Origin: an uncultured Gammaproteobacteria bacterium | Lineage (GTDB): Bacteria > Pseudomonadota > Gammaproteobacteria > GCA-001735895 | Assembly (NCBI GenBank): GCA_947260025.1 | Contig: CAMYON010000001.1 | Coordinates: forward strand, 75,410-139,409 | Direction: 5' to 3' | Length of the DNA: 64,000 nt | Shown: one piece after another, positions 39,600-48,820 of the stretch | How the letters are laid out: each line of letters begins with the position of its first letter | Position numbering within the stretch: position 1 is the stretch's first letter | Translations under genes and position numbers: made by a program | Notes under the pieces: model-generated | The model's database searches: none | Told to the model about the DNA's origin: nothing | Seen by the model: the letters and a program-made list of their open reading frames with translations, nothing else

Positions 39600-42434
39600 C
39601 TAATTCTCCAGGCCGAAACTCTCGTTCCAGCAATCAATTACCTGTTTTACCTGGTCCTCAATCATTTCGGCGTCCACTTCACTGGATTGATTCTGCAACA
39701 CGGATTCGTGCAACAAACGGTGATAGTCAGTATAAATGCCAGCCAGTTGCGATTGCGAACTGGTAATCAGGTTTAACCGAAACAACTCATTGAGCAGGCT
39801 AATGTTATCAGAATATAAACAATCTGAGCCAATATTATTTGCCCGCGCCAGCACCCAGTACTGCACCAGGAATTCGATATCGACCATGGTGCCGCGCGAT
39901 TGTTTCAAATCCCTGCGCTCGCCCTCGGGCGGTTGCTTGCTGCGGTAGATTCGTTCACGCATTTCGATGATGTCCTGGCGCAGCTGCTCAGGATCACGCT
40001 GCAGGCGCAATACCTGGTCACGAATGCCCTGGAATTCGTCCAGCAAGGCAGGGCTGCCGGCTACCAGTCGCGCCCGCACCAGCGCCTGGTGCTCCCAGGT
40101 CCAGGCCTTTTCCAGTTGGTACCGCAGGTAAGCCTGGGTCGAAGACACCAGCAATCCCGAGGAACCTTCCGGGCGCAACCGCGAATCGATCTCGTAGAGT
40201 TTGCCCGAAGCGGTAAGGACGCTGGTCAGGGAGATTATTTTCTGCGCCAGGCGGGCGAAGTAGACCGAATTCTCGATACATTTATCGCCACTGGTGTGCT
40301 GCTGTTCACCACTGGAGTCATGCAGAAAAATCACGTCGAGATCGGACTGGTAATGCATCTCGTAACCCCCCAGCTTGCCGTAACCGATGATCGCCAGGTT
40401 GGCTTCGCGCCGTTGACCATCCTCGGTGCACTGCGGGATCCCGTATTGTTGCTGCAGGGCCTTGCTGGCGAGCTGGTAGACCGCTTCCAGCACCACCTCG
40501 GCGAGATCGCTGAGATAGTGACAAACCTGGATGGCATCGATCTCCTGCGCCAGCTCGGCGCTGGCGATAACCAGTGTCTGTTCTCGCTTGAACAACCGCA
40601 GGCTGTCCAGCTCGAGTTCCGTATCACCCTCGATATTGCCGAGCTGTGCCTGCAGACGTTGCTGTAGAAGGGTTTTGTCGAAGCGTTGCTGGTCACCGGG
40701 ATTGATCAGGTTTTCCAGCAGCATCGGGTACTGCGATACCTCGTCGGCAATCCATGCGCTTCTGGCAAACAATGAACAGAGTTTTTCCAGCAGGGCCTGG
40801 TTCTGAAACAGTAACTCGAAGTAGACGCTGCGCCCCGCAATCGACGAAAACAGGCGCATCAGGCGTTCGAACAGCAGCGCCGGGTCGGCGTCGTCGCGAA
40901 TCGCATCCAGCAGTCGCGGCAGCAGGTTGTTGAAACGCTGCTTGGCCCTGGCCGACATGTAATTCCAGGCCTTCGATCGCAAAAACTGGTTCAGCTGTTG
41001 ATTGATCCGGGCGGCGTCGATGATTCCGCTGTCGCTGATGAATTCCCACTGGCGATCGTCGTCGATGGTTTCGGCGAAACTATCGTCGATGACCAGTTCG
41101 GGTTCGATCTCGTCCGCTTCACGCTTGAACAGCTCGTTGAAAAAATGATTCACCCTTTCTCGATGTTGCTGTAATTCAGCGACCAGCCCTTGCCAGTCGG
41201 CATAGTCCAGGGTGAAGGCGATGCGCGTTTGCTGGTCGACGCTGGAGGGCAGGTCGTGGGTCTGCTGGTCGTCGAACATCTGGATTCGGTTTTCCAGCAT
41301 CCGCAGGAAACAATAGGCGGCGCGCAGCTGGTTCACGGTATCGACATCGACGATGTCATGTTGCAACAGCGCATCGAAGCATTCGAATATTTCGGTGGTT
41401 TGCAATTGATGATTGCGTCCACCCTTCAGAATCTGGAAGGCCTGCACGAAAAACTCGATTTCACGAATGCCTCCCGGACCCACCTTCAGGTTGACTCGCA
41501 TGCCCCTGGATTTTGCCTGGGAATCGATTTTCCCCTTGAGCGTGGCCAGGCCTTCGAACACTCGGTAGTCGTGATACTTGCGGAACACGAATGGCTTCAG
41601 CAGCGAGGCCAGGTACGCGCGGCTGCTTTCGCTGCCGCTGATGATGCGCGCCTTGACCATGGCATACTGTTCCCATTCACGCCCGTGAAGCTGGTAATAG
41701 TGTTCCAGCGCACTGTGGCTGAGCACCACCGGTCCCGAATCTCCCCAGGGGCGCAGGCGCAGATCGACCCGATAGACGAAACCATCGGCGGTGCTTTCGC
41801 TTAGCACCTGGTTTAGCAAGCGTACCAGGCGAGAAAAATATTCCTGGTAACTCAACTGTCCGAAGCCCGTGAGTTCGCCGTCGCCCTCGTAGCAGCAAAT
41901 CAGGTCGATATCGGAGGAAAAGTTCAGCTCGCGCCCGCCAAGCTTTCCCATCGCGATAATATTGAGCTGCATCGGTTCGCCGTTGGCATCCAGCGGCTGG
42001 CCGTGTTTGGCGGACAACTGTCGGCTGCAAGCCGAGAGCGCGGTCTGGATTAGCAGATCGGCGAGGTCGCTGAGATGACGCAGCGTATTCTCGAGCGAAT
42101 TAGCCGCAACCACGTCGAGAAAAATGATTTCGACAAGTTTGCGATGGCGATAAAGACGCAGCTGTCGTTTGACTTGATCGATGTCAATTTTTTCGTGCGT
42201 CGACAGGTCAACAATATCGGCATCGAGGGTAAGGGCCTTCAACTTAAGCAGACCGGCTACCTGTTCAGGATCCCGTTGCAATTGTTGCAGCGCATAAGGA
42301 CTCGCAATCGCCAGCCGCTCGATTCGGTCGATATCCTCAGCAGCGAACTGTTGCGTTTGCATATAGTCGTAGACCGGTTGCCACTGGAACCTGTTTTCGA
42401 CGAGCAAAGATTGGTTATCAGGGTCTGTGGTCAT
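39600..42434 (-). CDS. glnE: Bifunctional glutamine synthetase adenylyltransferase/deadenylase
   Basis: 944 residues (E. coli 946). It adenylylates and deadenylylates glutamine synthetase in response to PII. Two nucleotidyltransferase modules are seen: GKLGGRELNFSSDIDLICCYEGDGE near 165-190 (deadenylase half) and GYGKLGGYEMHYQSDLDVIFLHDSSGE near 680-705 (adenylylase half), each followed by a helical regulatory region. The glnE-ilvE order is conserved in several gammaproteobacteria. Confidence 0.96.
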   Translation of the reverse strand: MTTDPDNQSLLVENRFQWQPVYDYMQTQQFAAEDIDRIERLAIASPYALQQLQRDPEQVAGLLKLKALTLDADIVDLSTHEKIDIDQVKRQLRLYRHRKLVEIIFLDVVAANSLENTLRHLSDLADLLIQTALSACSRQLSAKHGQPLDANGEPMQLNIIAMGKLGGRELNFSSDIDLICCYEGDGELTGFGQLSYQEYFSRLVRLLNQVLSESTADGFVYRVDLRLRPWGDSGPVVLSHSALEHYYQLHGREWEQYAMVKARIISGSESSRAYLASLLKPFVFRKYHDYRVFEGLATLKGKIDSQAKSRGMRVNLKVGPGGIREIEFFVQAFQILKGGRNHQLQTTEIFECFDALLQHDIVDVDTVNQLRAAYCFLRMLENRIQMFDDQQTHDLPSSVDQQTRIAFTLDYADWQGLVAELQQHRERVNHFFNELFKREADEIEPELVIDDSFAETIDDDRQWEFISDSGIIDAARINQQLNQFLRSKAWNYMSARAKQRFNNLLPRLLDAIRDDADPALLFERLMRLFSSIAGRSVYFELLFQNQALLEKLCSLFARSAWIADEVSQYPMLLENLINPGDQQRFDKTLLQQRLQAQLGNIEGDTELELDSLRLFKREQTLVIASAELAQEIDAIQVCHYLSDLAEVVLEAVYQLASKALQQQYGIPQCTEDGQRREANLAIIGYGKLGGYEMHYQSDLDVIFLHDSSGEQQHTSGDKCIENSVYFARLAQKIISLTSVLTASGKLYEIDSRLRPEGSSGLLVSSTQAYLRYQLEKAWTWEHQALVRARLVAGSPALLDEFQGIRDQVLRLQRDPEQLRQDIIEMRERIYRSKQPPEGERRDLKQSRGTMVDIEFLVQYWVLARANNIGSDCLYSDNISLLNELFRLNLITSSQSQLAGIYTDYHRLLHESVLQNQSSEVDAEMIEDQVKQVIDCWNESFGLEN

Positions 42435-42452
42435 GTTTTATACGTAATTGCG

Positions 42453-42498
42453 AATGAGAACTGTTATTATTTACGTCTGGGTCTATATTCATTAAAAT
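42453..42498 (+). promoter_or_regulatory. Fur-box-like operator overlapping a sigma70 promoter
   Basis: AATGAGAACTGTTATTATT (42453-42471) agrees with the AATGATAATNATTATCATT form of the Fur box at about 14 of 19 positions. It overlaps the -35 box TTTACG (42470-42475); 17 bp later is the -10 TAAAAT (42493-42498). The downstream genes encode an iron(III)-type ABC transporter, which fits iron repression. Site found by eye. Confidence 0.55.
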
Positions 42499-42650
42499 CC
42501 GGGCAGTAACGACAGGGCAGGACCTCGCCCGTTAGCCAAGTTTAGCGCCGAAGCGGTGCTGCAAACCAACTAATTTATCGGGATCGGCGAAAATATCCGC
42601 TCCCGGTTGACGCCACTCAAACGATAACAAGATTCCTTGAGCAGTAACAT

Positions 42651-44306
42651 TTGAAAACCGCCCTCGCCAGCCAACCCTTTCTGCAACGCTTGTGGAAGCC
42701 CGGCGTATTGCTGGTTGCCTGCCTGTTCAGCCTGCCGATTTTTACTGTCCTGAGTTTTGTGCTGCGTCCTTCTAATGAAGTTTGGCAGCATTTGCTCGAC
42801 ACGGTGCTGGGCGAGTACCTGCTCAACTCCGCATTATTGATGCTGGGCGTGGCGCTCGGTACCCTGGTGATCGGCGTTGGATGCGCCTGGCTCACCAGTG
42901 TTTGCCTGTTTCCGGGCAAGAAGCTGTTTTCCTGGGCGCTGCTGCTGCCGCTCGCTTTTCCCGCGTATATTATCGCCTACACCTATACCGGCATGCTCGA
43001 TTTCGCGGGCCCGGTGCAAAGCTGGCTCAGGGCGAGCACGGGCTGGGGTGTCCGCGATTATTATTTTCCCGAAATCCGATCCCTCGGTGGTGCGGTGACG
43101 ATTTTCTCGCTGGTGCTGTACCCCTACGTCTATCTGCTTGCGCGCGCCGCGTTCCTGGAGCAATCGGTTTGCGTGCTCGAGGTCAGTCGGACCCTGCGCT
43201 GCTCGGTCTGGTCGAGTTTCTACCGGGTTGCGCTGCCGCTGGCCCGACCGGCAATCGTCGCCGGCCTGTCACTGGCGCTAATGGAAACCCTGGCCGATTA
43301 CGGCACGGTTGCCTATTTCGGGCTGGGGGTATTCACCACCGGCATTTTCCGCACCTGGTTCGGTCTCGGTGACGCTGCCGCGGCCGCCAAGCTCGCCTCG
43401 ATCCTGTTACTGTTTGTCTTTACCCTGATCGTTATCGAACGCTGGTCGCGCCGGCGCGCGCAGTATCACCATGCCACCAACCGTTATCGCAGGCTGCCGC
43501 AATACCGGCTGCGCGGTTACCGGGCGCTGCTTGCCTTCTGCGCCTGTTTCGTGCCGCTGATGCTGGGATTCCTGCTACCGGCATACCAGCTTGCCGTGTG
43601 GGCGCTGGAAACCTATGCCTACATGGTGGATGACTCGTTTCTGCAGTTGACACTGAACTCGCTCGAACTGGCACTCAGCGCCGCGCTGCTGGCGGTAGTA
43701 CTGGCATTGTTTCTGGGTTATGGCAAGCGCATTCTCGCCAGCAAGACCGTCAGCGCGTCGATTCGTATCGTCGCCACCGGTTACGCGGTACCCGGCACGG
43801 TGATCGCGGTGGGTATCATCATCCCGTTCGCCTGGCTCGATAACAGCGTCGACAGCCTGCTGCGCGAGCACTACGGATTTTCCAGCGGGCTGGTGCTGAG
43901 CGGCAGCCTGTTCGCGGTTATGTTTGCCTACATGGTGCGATTCATGGCGGTTTCGATTCAGACCGTCGAATCAGGGCTCGGTAACATCAAGCATTCGATG
44001 GACGAGGCCGCGCGTTCGTTGTCTTATGCGCCCTCTGAAATCCTGATGCGGGTGCATTTGCCGCTAATGAAGGGGACCGTGTTGACCGCGTTGCTGATCG
44101 TGTTCGTCGACGTTATGAAGGAATTACCGGCAACCCTGATCCTGCGCCCGTTCAATTTCAATACGCTGGCGGTACGCGCTTTCGAACTCGCTTCAGACGA
44201 GCGCCTGGCGGATTCGTCGACCGCGGCCCTGATGATAGTGGCGGTCGGACTGGGGCCGGTTATACTGCTGAGTTACAGCATTTCTGCGTCCAGAGCAGGT
44301 TCATGA
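42651..44306 (+). CDS. Iron(III)-type ABC transporter permease (two fused permease modules)
   Basis: 551 residues with about 12 membrane helices in two halves, each ending in an EAA-type loop for the ATPase (LEVSRTLRCSVWSSFYRVALPLARPAI and DEAARSLSYAPSEILMRVHLPLMKG). This layout is that of FbpB/AfuB ferric-iron permeases, with thiamine ThiP as a cousin. The start is TTG at 42651, the first possible codon after an in-frame stop at 42645. The final bases overlap the ATPase gene (ATGA). No substrate-binding protein gene is adjacent. Confidence 0.85.
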   Translation: MKTALASQPFLQRLWKPGVLLVACLFSLPIFTVLSFVLRPSNEVWQHLLDTVLGEYLLNSALLMLGVALGTLVIGVGCAWLTSVCLFPGKKLFSWALLLPLAFPAYIIAYTYTGMLDFAGPVQSWLRASTGWGVRDYYFPEIRSLGGAVTIFSLVLYPYVYLLARAAFLEQSVCVLEVSRTLRCSVWSSFYRVALPLARPAIVAGLSLALMETLADYGTVAYFGLGVFTTGIFRTWFGLGDAAAAAKLASILLLFVFTLIVIERWSRRRAQYHHATNRYRRLPQYRLRGYRALLAFCACFVPLMLGFLLPAYQLAVWALETYAYMVDDSFLQLTLNSLELALSAALLAVVLALFLGYGKRILASKTVSASIRIVATGYAVPGTVIAVGIIIPFAWLDNSVDSLLREHYGFSSGLVLSGSLFAVMFAYMVRFMAVSIQTVESGLGNIKHSMDEAARSLSYAPSEILMRVHLPLMKGTVLTALLIVFVDVMKELPATLILRPFNFNTLAVRAFELASDERLADSSTAALMIVAVGLGPVILLSYSISASRAGS

Positions 44307-45349
44307 CATCACAGGTAGACGTCGAAAATCTCGATACCGGCTATGAGGGCCTGCAGGTAGTAAACCGGGCGAGTTTTTCGCTGGCTCCGGGAGAAATCGG
44401 TTGCATACTGGGGCCCTCCGGTTGCGGCAAGACAACGGTGTTACGCGCTATCGCGGGCTTCGAACCCGTCTGGCAGGGGCGTATTCTGATCGACCAGGTC
44501 GAAGTCAGCTCGAAAAAAATCCACCTGGTTCCCGAAAAACGCAATATCGGCATGGTGTTTCAGGATTTCGCGCTGTTTCCGCATCTCAAGGTCGAAGACA
44601 ATGTGCGCTTTGGATTGAAGGCCTGGGGTCGCAAGGAGCGGCAGGAGAGGGTCCAGGAAATGCTTGCCATCGTAGGCATGCTGGCCTATGCGCAGGCCTA
44701 TCCACACCAGCTTTCGGGCGGCCAGCAGCAGCGCATTGCGCTGGCGCGAGCACTGGCGCCACGCCCCGGCGTGCTGTTGCTGGACGAGCCTTTTTCCAAT
44801 ATGGACGCGGAAATGCGGGAGCAGTTGGCGCGTGAAGTCAGAAGCATTCTCAAACAGGAGAATAATACCGCGATCCTGGTCACCCATGACCAGAACGAGG
44901 CCTTCGCCATGGCCGATCGAATTTGCGTGATGAACGAGGGCACGATTCAGCAACAGGGCAGCGGCTACGATCTATACCACGAGCCAGTCAATCGTTTCGT
45001 CGCCGATTTCATCGGTCAGGGCGTCATACTGCCAGCCACGGTCGAGAGCGCGACCAGTGTCAGGACCGATCTGGGCGTCATCGAAGGCGGCAAGCGCCTC
45101 GCTGACGAACCCGGCGCAATGGTGGACGTGTTGATTCGGCCGGATGACGTGGTGCACGATGACGCGGCCACCGAATCGGCTATTGTCGTCGAGAAAGCTT
45201 TCCGCGGCGCCGATTTTCTGTACCACCTGCGCATGGATAGTGGAATCGAGGTAATGTGCCTTGCACCGAGCCACCATAACCATAAAATAAACGAACGTAT
45301 CGGGATCCGGCTCGACGTTGACCACCTGGTCACTTTTTCCCGCAATTAG
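44303..45349 (+). CDS. Iron(III)-type ABC transporter ATP-binding protein
   Basis: 348 residues of the FbpC/PotA type. Walker A GPSGCGKTT (about 39-47), Q-loop VFQDFALFPH, signature LSGGQQQRIALARAL, Walker B VLLLDEPFSNMD and the switch His in LVTHDQNEAF are all intact. The C-terminal 110 residues form a TOBE-type regulatory domain. It is translationally coupled to the permease. The substrate is inferred as iron from family and the Fur-like promoter. Confidence 0.88.
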   Translation: MTSQVDVENLDTGYEGLQVVNRASFSLAPGEIGCILGPSGCGKTTVLRAIAGFEPVWQGRILIDQVEVSSKKIHLVPEKRNIGMVFQDFALFPHLKVEDNVRFGLKAWGRKERQERVQEMLAIVGMLAYAQAYPHQLSGGQQQRIALARALAPRPGVLLLDEPFSNMDAEMREQLAREVRSILKQENNTAILVTHDQNEAFAMADRICVMNEGTIQQQGSGYDLYHEPVNRFVADFIGQGVILPATVESATSVRTDLGVIEGGKRLADEPGAMVDVLIRPDDVVHDDAATESAIVVEKAFRGADFLYHLRMDSGIEVMCLAPSHHNHKINERIGIRLDVDHLVTFSRN

Positions 45350-45490
45350 CCTGCATGTCGTACCAGGGCGGTACTTGTAGATTAATATTTTTGCCTGCTT
45401 AAGAGGAGTGGTTGCTATTTTTCTGAAAAAACACGAATTTTTCCAGGATTTGGTTGCCGTCGCGCGACATGCAGCCCGAGTCGAGGTTAA

Positions 45491-45862
45491 ATGATCGGTA
45501 AAATTCTCATTACCCTCGCGGTGATCCTGGCCTGTATGTTTATGATTTCGTCGCGGGCCAGGCCCGAGCTGCGGGAGATCAAAAACCCGGAGACCGAGCG
45601 CAACAAGAAGTATCTGCGAAATGGCGCGATCGCGTTCATGGCCGTAATGGTTATTGCCGCCGGCGCCATGATTTATCTCGAGTTGGACGCGCGCAGCGCG
45701 GTAGTCACGGTGCATGTCATTAACACGCAGTCAGGGGCCAGGAAATCTTACCGCGCCATGAAGAACGAAATTCATAGCGATGGTTTTACCACGCTGGACG
45801 GAGTCGAGGTTTTCGTGGCGGGTATCGAAAGAATCGAAATCGATTCCCGCGAGTCGCGGTAA
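45491..45862 (+). CDS. Small two-helix membrane protein of unknown function
   Basis: 123 residues. Two hydrophobic helices (about 4-20 and 46-64) are joined by a charged loop, RARPELREIKNPETERNKKYLRN. A C-terminal soluble domain of about 57 residues follows (VTVHVINTQSGARKSYRAMKNEIHSDGFTTLDGVEVFVAGIERIEI). I do not recognise the family. An AGG site precedes the ATG, and codon use resembles its neighbours. It stands alone, convergent with adk. The 141-bp gap before it holds nothing I can name. Confidence 0.7.
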   Translation: MIGKILITLAVILACMFMISSRARPELREIKNPETERNKKYLRNGAIAFMAVMVIAAGAMIYLELDARSAVVTVHVINTQSGARKSYRAMKNEIHSDGFTTLDGVEVFVAGIERIEIDSRESR

Positions 45863-45869
45863 TTCCCTA

Positions 45870-46505
45870 CTAAAGGCGACTTTTTATCGCCTGCATCACC
45901 GCTTCCAGTTCCGAGGTGGGTACGCTCACCAGCAAATCCTGGTCACGATAAAAATCGATCAACGGTGCCGTTTGCTCGTTATAAACCTCCAGGCGGTGCT
46001 CGATTGCCTCTTCGGTTTCATCGTCGCGCTGTACGATTTCACTGCCACAGACGTCGCAAACGCCCTCGACCCGGGGTGGTTTCGACTTCACGTTGTAAAT
46101 TTCACCGCAATTGGTGCAGGTCCGACGTGTGGTCAGGCGGTCGATAATGATGTCGCGCGGAATATCGAGCTCGAGCGCGCAGTCGAGTTTCTCGCCGAGT
46201 TTCTGCAGTAGCGCCTTCAGCGCTTGCGCCTGGGGCAGGGTACGCGGGAATCCATCGAGCAGGTATCCCTGCTGGCAGTCTTCTTCCTGCAGGCGTTGTT
46301 CCATGATGCCCATGATCAGTTCGTCGGTCACCAGGTCACCGGCCGTCATTCTGGCTTCGACCTGCTTGCCCAGTTCGGTTCCGGCGGCCACGGCGGCCCG
46401 CAGGATGTCGCCGGTGGATATTTGCACCGAACCGTCGTACGCCATCAGGGCCTTGGCGACGGTGCCTTTGCCGGCACCGGGGGGGCCTAACAGGATGATC
46501 TTCAT
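45870..46505 (-). CDS. adk: Adenylate kinase
   Basis: 211 residues from the ATG at 46505 (MKIILLGPPGAGKGTVAKAL). The P-loop GPPGAGKG and AMP-site GYLLDGFPRTLPQA are present. The lid carries a CTNC...CDVC four-cysteine zinc site instead of the E. coli hydrogen-bond network. An in-frame start 12 codons upstream is not family-like. Confidence 0.96.
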   Translation of the reverse strand: MKIILLGPPGAGKGTVAKALMAYDGSVQISTGDILRAAVAAGTELGKQVEARMTAGDLVTDELIMGIMEQRLQEEDCQQGYLLDGFPRTLPQAQALKALLQKLGEKLDCALELDIPRDIIIDRLTTRRTCTNCGEIYNVKSKPPRVEGVCDVCGSEIVQRDDETEEAIEHRLEVYNEQTAPLIDFYRDQDLLVSVPTSELEAVMQAIKSRL

Positions 46506-46620
46506 GAGTAGCCTCGATTTGATTTGAGTTTTCCGACCCATTCTCCGGTTTTAGCCCGCGATGACAATAGCAAGATGCGGATATTTATTAAAGAATCCCC
46601 GGGTAAGGACCGGGCCGTTC

Positions 46621-47037
46621 TCAGGCGCCGCTCACGGTGATCGTGATTTTACGCCGATGCGGGCTATAGCGGTGTTCCCACAGGAACAACCCCTGCCAGG
46701 TACCGAGCGCCAGTCTGCCGGCCCGAATCGGAAGCGTGATTTCGGACTGGGTCAGCACCGAGCGTATATGCGCCGCCATGTCATCCGGTCCTTCCTGGTC
46801 GTGCCGATAGTTCGGATCGCCATCGACCACTAGCCTGGCGATGTAGCTTTCCAGGTCGCGCCGTACGTCGGTATCGGCATTCTCGGTGATGATCAGCGAC
46901 GCGCTGGTATGATGCACGAACACGTGGCACAGGCCCTGCGAGATATCCGCCCCTTGCACGATCTGTTCGACCTCGCGCGTAATATTGATCGTCGCACGCC
47001 CCTGGGTCTGAATCGAAATCGTTTGCTGCTCCATCAT
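46621..47037 (-). CDS. yjbQ: YjbQ/UPF0047 family protein
   Basis: 138 residues. Conserved motifs are CHVFVHHTSASLIITENAD, HDQEGPDDMAAHIRSVL and GTWQGLFLWEHR. Family members show weak thiamine-phosphate-synthase-like activity in vitro, but the physiological role is unclear. It lies 7 bp downstream of nadB and is probably cotranscribed. ATG codons at 47037 and 47034 are both possible. Confidence 0.88.
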   Translation of the reverse strand: MMEQQTISIQTQGRATINITREVEQIVQGADISQGLCHVFVHHTSASLIITENADTDVRRDLESYIARLVVDGDPNYRHDQEGPDDMAAHIRSVLTQSEITLPIRAGRLALGTWQGLFLWEHRYSPHRRKITITVSGA

Positions 47038-47044
47038 CCGATCA

Positions 47045-48661
47045 CTAGATCGAAGCCAGCCTGGCCGGACTTTTTTTGCTCTGTCCGGGATCGAGGATAG
47101 TTGGCGCCAGGAAGTCGTCGCTGGATTGGGGATAGTCGAGCGTAAAATGTAGACCCCGGCTTTCCTTGCGCGCCAGCGCCGAGCGGATGATCAGGTCCGC
47201 TACCACGACCAGGTTGCGCAGCTCGAGCAGGTCGGCCGAAACCTTGTAATTGCCGTAGTACTCGAAGATTTCGCGTTCGAGCAGCTCGGTGCGGCGCAGC
47301 GCGCGCGCAAGACGCTTGTTGGTACGCACGATGCCGACGTAGTCCCACATGAAGCGTCGCAACTCGTCCCAGTTATGCGATACCACGATGTCCTCGTCGG
47401 AATTGGTAACCTGCGATTCGTCCCAGCGTGCCAACGCCGGCATTGCTTTACCGGGTTCGATTTCGTCGGCGATGGCGGCTGCCGCGCTACGCGCATAAAC
47501 CAGACATTCGAGCAGCGAATTGCTGGCCATGCGATTTGCCCCATGCAGACCGGAATACGTTACCTCGCCGATGGCATAGAGGTTTTTCAGGTCGGTGCGG
47601 CCGTCGGTGTCCACCATTACACCGCCGCAGGTATAATGTGCGGCCGGCACCACCGGAATCGGCTGCCGCGTGATATCGATATCGAAGTCCAGGCAACGCT
47701 GGTATATCGCGGGGAAGTGCGATTTGATGAAAGCGCGACTCTTGTGGCTGATATCGAGATAAACACAGTCGATACCTAGGCGCTTCATTTCATGATCGAT
47801 GGCGCGCGCAACGATATCCCGTGGAGCCAGTTCCGCACGTTCATCGAAGCGCGGCATGAAACGACTGCCATCGGGTAACAACAACTTGCCACCCTCGCCG
47901 CGTACTGCCTCGGTGATTAGAAAGGTGCGCGCTTCAGGGTGATAAAGACAGGTCGGGTGAAACTGGTTGAATTCCATGTTGGCAACGCGGCAACCGGCGC
48001 GCCAGGCCATGGCGATGCCGTCCCCGGTAGAGCCGTCGGGATTACTGGTGTACAGGTAAGCCCTGCTGGCACCGCCGGTAGCGAGGATTACTTTTTGCGC
48101 CCTGAACACGTCGACATGCTGGTTGCCGCGGTTGTAAGCGTAAAGCCCGGCGCATTCTTGCTCCTTCTGGATCAAGTCGATAGCGATATGGTTGTAAAGA
48201 ATCTTGATGTTACGACGCTCGGCGACGTGTGCTTGCAGCGTCTGCTGCATTGCACTGCCGGTGGTATCGGCGACATGCACGACACGGCGCATGCTGTGAC
48301 CGCCTTCGCGTGTCAAATGGAGGGCACTGTCGACGAGTTCGGGATTGTCCAGGGTGAACGGCATGCCCAGATCGGCCAGCCAGTTAATGCAGTCCGTGCT
48401 GTTTGCAACGGTAAACTCGACCACCTGTTCATCGCATATGCCCGCACCGGCCTCGATCGTGTCCTGTACGTGCAGGTCGACACTGTCATGCGGGTCGAGC
48501 ACGGCCGAAATTCCGCCCTGGGCCCAGTAGCTCGAAGTCCGCTCGAGATCGGCCTTTGCGAGGATCGCGATATCGAGCGATGGCGGCAAGTGCAGCGCGG
48601 TCGCCAGACCCGCTGCGCCCGATCCGATGATAACGACGTCAAACTTGAATTGATGGCTCAT
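47045..48661 (-). CDS. nadB: L-aspartate oxidase
   Basis: 538 residues from the ATG at 48661 (MSHQFKFDVVIIGSGAAGL). First step of de novo NAD synthesis, making iminoaspartate. FAD-binding GSGAAGLATAL, TSSYWAQGGISAVL, MEFNQFHPTCLYHPEA and RGEGGKLLLPDGSRFM match the family. The 49 upstream in-frame residues are not conserved-looking. Divergent from rpoE, as in E. coli and Pseudomonas. Confidence 0.95.
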   Translation of the reverse strand: MSHQFKFDVVIIGSGAAGLATALHLPPSLDIAILAKADLERTSSYWAQGGISAVLDPHDSVDLHVQDTIEAGAGICDEQVVEFTVANSTDCINWLADLGMPFTLDNPELVDSALHLTREGGHSMRRVVHVADTTGSAMQQTLQAHVAERRNIKILYNHIAIDLIQKEQECAGLYAYNRGNQHVDVFRAQKVILATGGASRAYLYTSNPDGSTGDGIAMAWRAGCRVANMEFNQFHPTCLYHPEARTFLITEAVRGEGGKLLLPDGSRFMPRFDERAELAPRDIVARAIDHEMKRLGIDCVYLDISHKSRAFIKSHFPAIYQRCLDFDIDITRQPIPVVPAAHYTCGGVMVDTDGRTDLKNLYAIGEVTYSGLHGANRMASNSLLECLVYARSAAAAIADEIEPGKAMPALARWDESQVTNSDEDIVVSHNWDELRRFMWDYVGIVRTNKRLARALRRTELLEREIFEYYGNYKVSADLLELRNLVVVADLIIRSALARKESRGLHFTLDYPQSSDDFLAPTILDPGQSKKSPARLASI

Positions 48662-48730
48662 AAGGCTGTGGTCAGGAAATAGCGCTTCAGTATAGTGAAA
48701 TCCTTCGCATCCCAAAACCCATTCGGGGGC

Positions 48731-48757
48731 AGAACTTTTTAGAATATAATCAGTCTC
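48731..48757 (+). promoter_or_regulatory. Candidate sigma-E promoter upstream of rpoE
   Basis: AGAACTT (48731-48737) is close to the sigma-E -35 consensus GGAACTT. After 16 bp comes TCTCT (48754-48758), which partly matches TCTGA/TCTAA. It ends 63 bp before the rpoE ATG. Autoregulation by sigma-E is known in E. coli and would fit here. Confidence 0.5.
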
Positions 48758-48820
48758 TATCTCGAACTTGCCAAAATAAAAATTCGTTATCTTCGGCAAG
48801 CTAAACATAAAGGGTTATTA

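Noticed and set aside
46598-46614. Terminator for nadB-yjbQ on the minus strand
   Set aside because: Only a 5-bp CCCGG/CCGGG stem with an interrupted T tract; too weak to annotate.
48763-48790. A second sigma-E-like promoter (CGAACTT) before rpoE
   Set aside because: The -35-like box is good, but no TCTNA-like -10 occurs at 16-17 bp.
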